A DNA stretch of 36,599 nt, taken from positions 1 through 36,599 of the forward strand of contig JAVEZQ010000015.1 of NCBI GenBank assembly GCA_034002905.1, written 5' to 3'. The translations under genes were made by a program, and so were the position numbers. Below the pieces are notes generated by a model. It was not told the origin of the DNA. It was given only the letters and a program-made list of their open reading frames with translations, and did not search any database. Position 1 is the stretch's first letter. Every line of letters starts with the position of its first letter. Below, in pieces: positions 6,289 through 12,594 of this stretch. Source of the DNA: UBA8914 sp034002905 (lineage in GTDB: Bacteria > Pseudomonadota > Alphaproteobacteria > UBA9219).

Positions 6289-7011
6289 TTATTTTGAAAA
6301 TAAATCTACCGTTTGATGCAGGGAATTATTGGCGGCCTGCTCGATGCGTTCCTGTGCCACGTCAAACCATCGCGGGTCACGCTCAATGCCGATGAATCTG
6401 CGACCGGCGCGGATGGCTGCAACGCCTGTTGTGCCGCTTCCCATGAATGGGTCAATCACGCATTCTCCCGCCTTGCTGCTGTTGGTGATGTAATGCCGCA
6501 TCAATAGGGCTGGTTTTTCTGTTGGGTGCGCCGTCTGGTCAATCTGGGGAACATATAGGCCTTGCTTACTGCTGCAATCGTTTATGGCAAAGCCCTTGCC
6601 CTTGAAGAAAAACCCGACATATTCGGCGTTCTTCATATACCAGCGGTTGGGCGTGCAAGTGCCTTTATCCCAATAAAGAAGATTGTGGAAGCGGAAGCCT
6701 GCTTCAAGCGCGCTGCGCTGCATTTCAAACTGGTTCTTGCTGTCTGCCATCACATAGGCGTGCGCGTCTTCCCGAAGGCAAGCGTAAATCAATGGCATGA
6801 AGTCGCGCCATTCTGGGCAATCACCCTCAAAGAAATTGCCGCTGTTGTCGTATTCGCCGCCTATGCGCTCGTGAAGCCCGCCTTCTGTCCGCCCGCCGCT
6901 GGTGAGCATATACGGCGGGTCAGTCACACACAGGTCAACACCATTGATTTCTGGCAGTATGTCCAGCGCATCGCCGCAATAAAGCGTGTATTTGTCAGTT
7001 GTGACAAGCAT
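6289..7011 (-). CDS. site-specific DNA methyltransferase (N4/N6 type)
   Basis: A 240-residue product; ATG at 7011, AAGGGG ahead. DPPY (31-34, in CVTDPPYMLTSGG) is the catalytic motif IV of amino-methyltransferases. HPTEKP (162-167) and DPFMGSGTT (187-195) follow, the latter being SAM-binding motif I. This order, IV before I, is the beta class. It would methylate adenine N6 or cytosine N4 in a short recognition site; the specificity cannot be read. No restriction partner is adjacent, so it probably protects phage DNA. It has its own promoter with operator (7040-7069) and terminator (6192-6239), like a moron. Confidence 0.9.
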   Translation of the reverse strand: MLVTTDKYTLYCGDALDILPEINGVDLCVTDPPYMLTSGGRTEGGLHERIGGEYDNSGNFFEGDCPEWRDFMPLIYACLREDAHAYVMADSKNQFEMQRSALEAGFRFHNLLYWDKGTCTPNRWYMKNAEYVGFFFKGKGFAINDCSSKQGLYVPQIDQTAHPTEKPALLMRHYITNSSKAGECVIDPFMGSGTTGVAAIRAGRRFIGIERDPRWFDVAQERIEQAANNSLHQTVDLFSK

Positions 7012-7039
7012 ATTCAGCCCCTTAATTCCATTCCGTTCA

Positions 7040-7069
7040 TTCCGTAACAGCTTACGTTTTCATGAGCAA
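7040..7069 (-). promoter_or_regulatory. minus-strand promoter with operator upstream of methyltransferase
   Basis: On the minus strand TTGCTC (7069-7064), 17 bases, TACGGA (7046-7041). The inverted repeat at 7040-7059 has CGTAA/TTACG cores and matches the perfect operators (714-733, 2979-2998) at 13 of 16 arm positions. The geometry is identical to the promoters at 714-743 and 33858-33887. The -35 touches the terminator of the preceding lysis operon. Confidence 0.55.
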
Positions 7070-7070
7070 A

Positions 7071-7097
7071 AAAGAAAGCCCCTTTTTACGGGGGCTT
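7071..7097 (-). terminator. terminator of the late/lysis operon
   Basis: AAGCCCC (7076-7082) pairs with GGGGCTT (7091-7097). On the minus strand the stem is followed by TCTTTTTT. It lies 21 bases after the outer spanin stop and is the first strong leftward terminator I see downstream of the structural genes. Confidence 0.8.
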
Positions 7098-7117
7098 CAA
7101 GTTACTTCGCTTTGGAA

Positions 7118-7309
7118 TTAAAGGCATTTCTGCTGCCGGTTCGTTTCGTATGTCCGCATCCAGCGTTTTGTTTTCGGCGTGTCGTCCGCATGGATTGTGC
7201 CGCGCGGCATTGACTGGCAGGCGGTGTCAACGGTCACTTGGTTGGCGCATGATGCCAAGAGCGCGCAGGCTGTCATCAATAGCATCATCTGACATATTCG
7301 CTGTTTCAT
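7118..7309 (-). CDS. outer-membrane spanin lipoprotein (Rz1-like)
   Basis: A 63-residue lipoprotein. MKQRICQMMLLMTACALLAS then Cys21: a signal peptide with a good lipobox (LLAS-C). The mature part is short and ends in a Cys three residues from the C-terminus (QQKCL), as in many Rz1 analogues. The gene begins inside the inner spanin gene in another frame and extends past it, the classic overlapped Rz/Rz1 layout. In the last step of lysis it joins the inner spanin across the periplasm to fuse inner and outer membranes, which implies a Gram-negative host. Confidence 0.8.
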   Translation of the reverse strand: MKQRICQMMLLMTACALLASCANQVTVDTACQSMPRGTIHADDTPKTKRWMRTYETNRQQKCL

Positions 7310-7490
7310 TCTCCACCTTCCCAAGGTTTCTGGCCGCTTCATCCGCTGCCTTGGCTGCCGCCGCTGCGTGTTCTGCCTGGCTCTTGTTGTAGCCTTCATC
7401 ATAGCGCGCCTGCCCGTAAAGTTTCAGGCCGAAGCCCAAAAGCAAAACAAGGCCGACTGCGCCGATGATGATGGCAAGTTTCTTATTCAT
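7227..7490 (-). CDS. inner-membrane spanin (Rz-like)
   Basis: An 87-residue product from ATG 7490 (MNKKLAIIIGAVGLVLLLGF). Residues 5-24 are one membrane span (N-in). The rest is an Ala/Glu-rich helix (about 30-65) predicted to form a periplasmic coiled coil. The start overlaps the stop of the preceding small gene (ATGAATAA), and the outer spanin gene starts within it. Shorter than lambda Rz, but position, topology and the embedded lipoprotein make the assignment good. Confidence 0.75.
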   Translation of the reverse strand: MNKKLAIIIGAVGLVLLLGFGLKLYGQARYDEGYNKSQAEHAAAAAKAADEAARNLGKVENETANMSDDAIDDSLRALGIMRQPSDR

Positions 7491-7614
7491 TGTAGGCAAT
7501 CGTATCCACGCCGAAGTGCGACAGGATGATGATGACCACAACAGCCGCAACAGCGTAAAAGAAAACCTTTTTCTTGCCGTGCTTTGCCACAAAGTTCTTG
7601 AAGGCCTGTTTCAT
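7483..7614 (-). CDS. 43-residue membrane protein of the lysis cassette
   Basis: ATG at 7614, preceded by AAAGGGG about 8 bases upstream; stop 7485-7483, overlapping the inner spanin start by eight bases. The product has a basic head (KNFVAKHGKKK) and one membrane span (about 17-32, VFFYAVAAVVVIIIL). It sits between endolysin and spanin genes. It could be a small holin or pinholin or an antiholin. Size, coupling and ribosome site support a real gene; the role is inferred from position only. Confidence 0.55.
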   Translation of the reverse strand: MKQAFKNFVAKHGKKKVFFYAVAAVVVIIILSHFGVDTIAYNE

Positions 7615-7657
7615 AATGGTGTTACCCCTTTACGGTAAATGGTTGGCAGTTCACATT

Positions 7658-8077
7658 TTAGCCTTTTCGTATCATGTCCGCAACACGCTTTGCCCGCGCT
7701 GGGGTCTGCTGCGCCCATTTTGATTTCAGGGCATTGTCTGCCGCTTCCGCATATTTGCCAGCCTGTATCAATGCCAGCGTGTTTTTGAAGCCCAGAAGCC
7801 CGTTTATGCCCATCTGAAAAGCCATGTTGCACAGGGCGCGCTTGCGCGTATCTGTAAGGCCATCGAACCAAGGCAGGGCAGAGCGCACCTGCTGATGAAC
7901 CTTGGCAATGTCGTTGCCCAGAAGATACATGATTTCATCTTCGCTTAGCCCGCCGCCCTTGCGCCGGTCAATCAATCGACCGCATCCGATTGTCCAATAT
8001 CCCAAATGGTCTTGATATGCGTGCGGCACAATGCCTTCATCGCTTTTCAGTTCTTCCGCTAGACGTTCTCTGTCCAT
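7658..8077 (-). CDS. endolysin, T4-type lysozyme (GH24)
   Basis: A 139-residue muramidase from ATG 8077, with AAGGGAG about 8 bases upstream. LKSDEGIVPHAYQDHLGYWT then IGCGR holds the GH24 triad Glu14, Asp23 and Thr29. DTRKRALCNMAFQMG and the final NALKSKWAQQTPARAKRVA match the family's C-terminal lobe. It cleaves peptidoglycan. The same frame is open up to an ATG at 8236 that overlaps the stop of the holin-like gene (TGATG). That would add 53 basic residues with no clear signal or anchor, so I prefer 8077. The 158 bases 8078-8235 otherwise hold only a weak alternative frame (8258-8037). Confidence 0.85.
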   Translation of the reverse strand: MDRERLAEELKSDEGIVPHAYQDHLGYWTIGCGRLIDRRKGGGLSEDEIMYLLGNDIAKVHQQVRSALPWFDGLTDTRKRALCNMAFQMGINGLLGFKNTLALIQAGKYAEAADNALKSKWAQQTPARAKRVADMIRKG

Positions 8078-8235
8078 CGTGCTTACTCCCTTCCCCGTGA
8101 TGGGTTGAATCACATATCCCGCTTGGCGTGCATAGCGCATGATAAAGCTGACCATTTGAACGCTCAATCTTTTGAACCAGCCGCTTAGAAGCCGCAACGC
8201 TGGCCGCAAACGCTTCGTCAAAACGCCGTTGGACA

Positions 8236-8475
8236 TCAATGCTTTTCAAGTTTGGCATCAACCTTTTCCCATGCTGCTGTGTTTTGCTGGACGACCGTGA
8301 CAAGGCGTTCAATCTGCAAGCCGGATTGCTTTTCCCGCTCGTCTTCCTTGTCCTGCATACGCTCAACCAAGCGCAGGTTGTCCTTACGCATCCATATAAG
8401 CACGATAACCATAAAGGCAAATAATGCCCCTTGCTCGATGATTGCGCCCAAACCTGCCGCTATTGCCTGCTCCAT
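8236..8475 (-). CDS. holin-like membrane protein
   Basis: A 79-residue product; ATG at 8475 with AAGGAA nine bases upstream. Residues 5-28 (AAGLGAIIEQGALFAFMVIV and on) form one membrane span. A charged, probably coiled-coil tail follows (KDNLRLVERMQDKEDEREKQ). The gene directly precedes the endolysin. Proteins of this shape are found before phage endolysins and may be holins or regulators of holin. With a second small membrane gene at 7483-7614, one may be holin and the other antiholin. Confidence 0.55.
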   Translation of the reverse strand: MEQAIAAGLGAIIEQGALFAFMVIVLIWMRKDNLRLVERMQDKEDEREKQSGLQIERLVTVVQQNTAAWEKVDAKLEKH

Positions 8476-8488
8476 CGTGGAAATTTCC

Positions 8489-8815
8489 TTAATTGCTGTT
8501 GTCGTTAATAATATTTTCCACTTCGTCCACGGTAAAGCCTATCAGGAAAAGGTGAGAATTAAAATCCTCTTTCAATTCGTATTGGTAGCGGACGGTGATT
8601 TCGTCTTCGCTGCCTTCCTCGCGCTCCGTTGCTTCAATGACCTTGTGCGTTTCATCTTCAATGCCCGCATCGCCTTCGGCAAGCTTTTCGCCTTGAAACC
8701 ACGAATAACGCTGGTCAAGCAATAGCTGCAAGCGCGCGACCGTTTCCGCTGGGTCAATGGCAAGCATATTGATGTAATCTTGTTTGCTGTTCAGGTGTTG
8801 TGGGTATCCGCGCAT
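8489..8815 (-). CDS. hypothetical protein downstream of the DGR
   Basis: A 108-residue acidic product; ATG at 8815 after GAAGGAAAG. It starts MRGYPQHLNSKQDYINML, a start I associate with small phage proteins of unknown function. A Glu-rich middle (DETHKVIEATEREEGSEDE) precedes a C-terminal FTVDEVENIIND. No catalytic motif or membrane span. It lies 29 bases after the companion gene 8845-9177 and 13 bases before the holin-like gene, so it is co-transcribed with both DGR and lysis genes. A DGR role is only suggested by position. Confidence 0.55.
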   Translation of the reverse strand: MRGYPQHLNSKQDYINMLAIDPAETVARLQLLLDQRYSWFQGEKLAEGDAGIEDETHKVIEATEREEGSEDEITVRYQYELKEDFNSHLFLIGFTVDEVENIINDNSN

Positions 8816-8844
8816 GATATGTTCTTTCCTTCGGGGCTGTTGGT

Positions 8845-9177
8845 TTATGAGAATGAGAAGAATTTGCCTGTCTTTACGATTGTAGCATAAAACGGCAAAT
8901 GTTCCTTGTATCGTTCAATCTGGTCAATAAGGACGGCAGAGCCGGTGAAGATAACCTTGCGTTCGCCTTCCTCTGTTTCAAACTGTATTGTCAGGCATTG
9001 GTCATTCTTGCTGTATGAAAACTTGGTGTTTTTCACACGGTAATTGATGACCTTGATTTCCTTGTTAAGCACAGATTGCATGGATACCTTGTCGCAATCC
9101 ATCACTGGGCGTTCGGAAAGGTCTGCAAATTCAGAAAAGCGTTTCGCTTCACGCTGCTGTTTTTGCTGCTTCGACAT
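8845..9177 (-). CDS. small conserved companion of the DGR reverse transcriptase
   Basis: A 110-residue product starting inside the 3' end of the reverse transcriptase gene (29-base overlap). After a Lys/Gln-rich head, the fold-like part is MQSVLNKEIKVINYRVKNTK, CLTIQFETEEGERKVIFTGS, AVLIDQIERYKEHLPFYATI, VKTGKFFSFS: alternating beta strands, suggestive of a small beta-barrel. It is not the four-helix Avd protein of BPP-1. Overlap with the reverse transcriptase gene suggests coupled expression and a possible accessory role in mutagenic homing, perhaps nucleic-acid binding. I do not know an established function. Confidence 0.6.
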   Translation of the reverse strand: MSKQQKQQREAKRFSEFADLSERPVMDCDKVSMQSVLNKEIKVINYRVKNTKFSYSKNDQCLTIQFETEEGERKVIFTGSAVLIDQIERYKEHLPFYATIVKTGKFFSFS

Positions 9178-10183
9178 TCCGTTTGGCCTCCTGCATCATA
9201 TCGTCCAGTTTTATCTTTCTTGCCAGGTTGTGGCTGTTCGCCCAGCGCATCCATCCATAGGTGCTGCCGACCGAAGACATATAAGTTTCGGCATTTATTT
9301 TGCCTTTATCAAACAATTCTGGCAAGCGTTCCAGTCGTTTGCGAACGCGCTTTGCCGTGCTTTTGCGCAAAAGGATGTATTTTCTGAAATGCCGATAGCC
9401 CAGAAAGTCAACACCATGCGACACGGGGAACAGTTCGCATTTGCTGAAACGCAACAGCAGGCGGCCTTCTATAAATTCCTTGACCTTGTTTGCTGCATCA
9501 CGCAAAACGGCTTTGTCATCGTGGAATAGGCAGAAGTCATCGCAATAGCGGATGTAATCCTTGATTTTCAATTCCGTCTTCACATAGTGGTCAAGTTCGT
9601 TCATATAAAGATTTCCGAACCATTGCGATGTAAAGTTGCCGATTGGCACGTTCTTCCCGCCAGGGAATGACCGCACGATTTCTTCAATAAGCCATAGCGT
9701 GTCTTTGCATTTGATTTTCTTGCGCACAATGGACATAAGCACGTCTTGGTCAATGGATGGGTAAAACTTCGATATGTCGCATTTCAGGCAGTATTTGTTG
9801 CGGCGGACATATTCCATTGTTTTTCGGCTGCCTTCATGCACACCGCGCCCAGAACGGCAGGCATAGGATGTTTCAATAAATAGCTTATCCCATATGGGGA
9901 TGATGACATTCATCAGGGCGTGCTGCACAATGCGGTCTGGGGCAAATGGCAAAACATATATGGTGCGTTTCTTTGGCTCGTAAACCGTCTTTTCACAATA
10001 GCGGGATGTTCTGAATGTCTTGTTGACCAGCATCATGCGCACCGCTTCAAGGTTTTCTTCCTTATTTTCTTTGAACCTGATGACATTGCGCTTGCTGGAT
10101 TTGCCGCGAACGGCGTTGCGATAGGCCAGTTCAAAGTTGTCCTTGTCAATAATCTTGTGCCAAAGGTTTCCGTGACGCTTCAT
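9149..10183 (-). CDS. DGR reverse transcriptase
   Basis: A 344-residue product from ATG 10183 (MKRHGNLWHKIIDKDNFELA, a typical start of this family). Catalytic residues: Asp136 in KCDISKFYPSID and the YCDD box at 213-216 (DYIRYCDDFCLFHDD). IGNFTSQWFGNLYMNELDHY (181-200) carries the IGxxxSQ motif, which distinguishes DGR enzymes from group II intron and retron types. No maturase or endonuclease domain follows. It copies the template RNA with errors at adenines; the cDNA then replaces the variable repeat. The open frame extends to 10288, but that part belongs to the leader after the template repeat. The enzyme lies 143 bases downstream of the template repeat, on the same strand. Confidence 0.95.
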   Translation of the reverse strand: MKRHGNLWHKIIDKDNFELAYRNAVRGKSSKRNVIRFKENKEENLEAVRMMLVNKTFRTSRYCEKTVYEPKKRTIYVLPFAPDRIVQHALMNVIIPIWDKLFIETSYACRSGRGVHEGSRKTMEYVRRNKYCLKCDISKFYPSIDQDVLMSIVRKKIKCKDTLWLIEEIVRSFPGGKNVPIGNFTSQWFGNLYMNELDHYVKTELKIKDYIRYCDDFCLFHDDKAVLRDAANKVKEFIEGRLLLRFSKCELFPVSHGVDFLGYRHFRKYILLRKSTAKRVRKRLERLPELFDKGKINAETYMSSVGSTYGWMRWANSHNLARKIKLDDMMQEAKRNVEAAKTAA

Positions 10184-10325
10184 AGTGCCTGTGCCGGTGG
10201 TGGTATTGATAAAAATGACTCTCGCGTTCGGGTTTCCCCTACTAGCGAAAGCCATGCTCCTTTGCGTGTTTTGCTGCTTGCGCAACAAGGTCTTATGTTC
10301 AGCCGTGGAGTTAGGTAATTCTTCA

Positions 10326-10439
10326 CGTCTCCGCCCGTGCCTGCCGATATTCGCATTCGCATTCGTGCGACTGTTATTCGCATTCCGCGACTGCGACCTG
10401 CAATTCGTGCCATTGTTCCAATTGCCACCTGCAAGCAGC
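10326..10439 (-). repeat. DGR template repeat (TR)
   Basis: 114 bp, matching 10518-10631 with a constant offset of 192. Read on the minus strand in the fibre frame it contains ten AAY (Asn) codons, the hallmark of a template repeat. Of 31 adenines (minus strand), 21 differ in the variable repeat and 10 do not; none of the 83 other bases differ. Homology stops abruptly at both edges. The rest of the 315-base stretch 10184-10498 is the untranslated leader between TR and reverse transcriptase (10184-10325) and a short AT-rich spacer after the fibre stop (10440-10498). I see no gene in either; an avd gene is not there. Confidence 0.95.
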
Positions 10440-10498
10440 CGCTAACAAGCATATGAAACATAAAACCCAAACCGAAAAAATCCTTTCTTTTCCGTATT

Positions 10499-12553
10499 TT
10501 ACAAAATCGCGCGCGCGCGGCTCCGCCCGCGCCCGCCGATACTCGCAAGCGCAAACGCGCGACCGTTACCCGCATGCCGCGACCGCGACCCGCAATTCGC
10601 GCCATCGTACCAACGGCCACCCGCAAGCAGCACATGGCATGGGCAATATACATTGCCTTTGCTTCCTTTAATAGTAACCCATGAAGAACCACCTGACGCT
10701 GACGTTGACGCTAACCATTGCCACAAGAAACCGCATCCTTCTTCCACGCCTATGTTGGAAATCATGCGGCGGCCTGCTGTGTCAGAATGTCCGCCAGCCG
10801 TTTTAGGTGATGGTGCTGCCGCGCCCGCAATAGCTGTTTGTTGGTTGCTTCCCTCCATTGAAGATGCAAATTCTTCATCATTGAGCAGGGCTTTTTTGAC
10901 AAGGAATTGGTCTTCCATGTGTTCTGAATACTGGCGCGTGTCCGTGACGGTTGCACCATACATTGATTTTGTCAAAACGCCCGTGCCTGATTGCAGGTAA
11001 ATATCAATCCAAACATCCTGCGACTCGTCATAAACCATGCCTTCTGGGTTGCTGTGCGGTCGATGGTTTAAGCACCACACGGATGCGGGCAGAATTTCGC
11101 CCGCCACATAGCCTGAAAGCGGATGGCCTGATATTGTGCCTACGTTTGCGCAAAGTGTGTGGAAGCCGCCAATCTTGCGGCTGTCGTCTGCATCGTGACC
11201 GGCGGGGAAAGTGCTGTTGAGTGAAACAACATATTGCGTGCCGCCCGCTCCGTCATCGCATAGATACAGGCAATAATCCTTGCCAGCCTGCAACGTGCTG
11301 CCTGTGTCAAGTAGGGTTTCAGCCGATAGGTTTTGGTCTGTTTCCTGCCGCACCCAGCGCGGAACGCCATCAACAACAAGGCGGATGATAGTGCTTTCTT
11401 TGATTTGCAGAACCTTCTTGCCATTCTGAACAAGGTAAGGCTTCGCCCATGAATACACGTCAAATGTCGGATATGTTTCAAGCTTTAATTGCTCGTTGCC
11501 GCTGGGGTTTTCAACGCTGGTTTTAACGCCATACCCGCCAACAATCTTGTCATTAAGAACGCTGGCAGTTGTGTCATCGACCGTGACGCGCGTTCCGCCG
11601 ACTGCCATTTGTGCTTCATCGCGGAATTGTTCCGATTCCTCCGACCATTCTTTTGATGATTTTGTGCCAACGCCGCCTGGCTCGTGACCTTCTGCCCAAG
11701 CCTGCGCAAGCAATGCGCTTGCCGCTGCATTATCTTCGCTGTCGGATGCGTTCGACTCGGACGTTGCGGCATTCATCGCGCTGGTATTTGCGGCGGATGC
11801 GTAACCTTGGGCATCATCTTTGAAGCCTTCTGCCGCGCTCTCTGACGCAGCCGCATTGTTTTCTGATGTGAGGGCTGCGGCTGCGGAAAGGGCTGCGGCA
11901 TCTTCGCTGTCGGATGCGTTGCTTTCGCTTGTACTTGCATTAGATGCGCTGTTTGCGGCAGCATCCCGCGCATTCTCTGCTGCTGTCTGGGCAGCCAAGG
12001 CATCGTCTTTTGCGTCAATGGCAATGTCACGCGCGCTGATTGCCTCAGCTTCTGCAAGCTGGGCTGAATCCTCTGCCTGTTCCGCTGCGTTTTTTGCCTG
12101 AACGGTCTGGGCATAAATCTGGTTCATTTCGTTGATGTAGTTGGCGGGGCTGCCTTGGTCTGTTTCTGGAAGCTTTACTGCGCGCCCGACCTGCTCGGCA
12201 AGTTGCTTAACCTGACGCGATAGCTTGTCGCCCATGCTTTCGGCTTCGGCTGGCAATACGCTGTTCTGGTTGGTGAAGTCCGTGTCCTGTTCATAGGGAA
12301 CATTTGGCAGGATGGTGATTTTCTTTGTGGATGGCATTGCAGGCGTGATAATGACATTGCCGCCGCCATCATTGCCAACGCCGGAAACAGAATAATCTAC
12401 GTTCAAAACAAGCACGGTTTCAATGCCTGTTGGAATATCCTGCTGCACCACGCGAAGGTGTGATTCATCAAGAATGCGCCAGTCATAAATGAAGCTGGTG
12501 GCAACACCGTTGCCCGTGTGGTCTTGTCGGAATGGGGTGCTTGGGATTGTCAT
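10499..12553 (-). CDS. tail fibre / receptor-binding protein, DGR target
   Basis: A 684-residue product. Residues 1-110 (TPFRQDHTGNGVATSFIYDW, then DYSVSGVGNDGGGNVIIT) resemble the T7 gp17-type N-terminal domain that attaches a fibre to a podovirus tail. Residues about 145-300 are Ala/Ser-rich helical repeats (TSESNASDSED occurs twice), a trimeric shaft, ending in AQAWAEGHEPGGVGTKSSKE. Residues 360-560 are a beta-rich region. The C-terminus (about 590-684), with GRRMISNIGVEEGCGFLWQW and GGRWYDGANCG, is the C-type-lectin-like fold typical of DGR targets such as Mtd. The variable repeat encodes residues about 641-679, five residues short of the end. It should determine host range. Confidence 0.92.
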   Translation of the reverse strand: MTIPSTPFRQDHTGNGVATSFIYDWRILDESHLRVVQQDIPTGIETVLVLNVDYSVSGVGNDGGGNVIITPAMPSTKKITILPNVPYEQDTDFTNQNSVLPAEAESMGDKLSRQVKQLAEQVGRAVKLPETDQGSPANYINEMNQIYAQTVQAKNAAEQAEDSAQLAEAEAISARDIAIDAKDDALAAQTAAENARDAAANSASNASTSESNASDSEDAAALSAAAALTSENNAAASESAAEGFKDDAQGYASAANTSAMNAATSESNASDSEDNAAASALLAQAWAEGHEPGGVGTKSSKEWSEESEQFRDEAQMAVGGTRVTVDDTTASVLNDKIVGGYGVKTSVENPSGNEQLKLETYPTFDVYSWAKPYLVQNGKKVLQIKESTIIRLVVDGVPRWVRQETDQNLSAETLLDTGSTLQAGKDYCLYLCDDGAGGTQYVVSLNSTFPAGHDADDSRKIGGFHTLCANVGTISGHPLSGYVAGEILPASVWCLNHRPHSNPEGMVYDESQDVWIDIYLQSGTGVLTKSMYGATVTDTRQYSEHMEDQFLVKKALLNDEEFASSMEGSNQQTAIAGAAAPSPKTAGGHSDTAGRRMISNIGVEEGCGFLWQWLASTSASGGSSWVTIKGSKGNVYCPCHVLLAGGRWYDGANCGSRSRHAGNGRAFALASIGGRGRSRARAIL
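10518..10631 (-). repeat. DGR variable repeat (VR)
   Basis: 114 bp at the 3' end of the fibre gene. Compared with the template, nine of the fibre's AAY positions read Arg, Tyr, Asp, His, Gly, Phe, Leu, Ser or similar in place of Asn, or stay Asn. Examples are AAT to CGT, AAC to TAC, AAT to GAT, AAT to TTT. Other adenines are changed in codons such as ACG to GCG and CAG to CGG. The downstream edge is a pure GC alternation (10508-10518), as expected near the initiation-of-homing site. Substitutions fall only on template adenines, so this copy has been mutated by homing. Confidence 0.95.
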
Positions 12554-12594
12554 GGTGCGTTTTCCTCTGCCTTCTGTTTGCCAAAAATCATATA

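Noticed and set aside
7618..7640. Further operator-like site (TTACGGTAAA)
   Set aside because: Only one good half site is present and the -35/-10 spacing seen at the other sites is missing.
8037..8258. 73-residue minus-strand frame (MPNLKSIDVQ) between holin-like gene and endolysin
   Set aside because: Overlaps both neighbours, has AAAAGG almost touching the start, and its tail is just the endolysin leader in another frame. Not excluded, but not supported.
10180..10692. 170-residue minus-strand frame spanning both DGR repeats
   Set aside because: It merely reads VR and TR in another frame, so its internal duplication is the repeat pair. It has no ribosome site and conflicts with the fibre gene.
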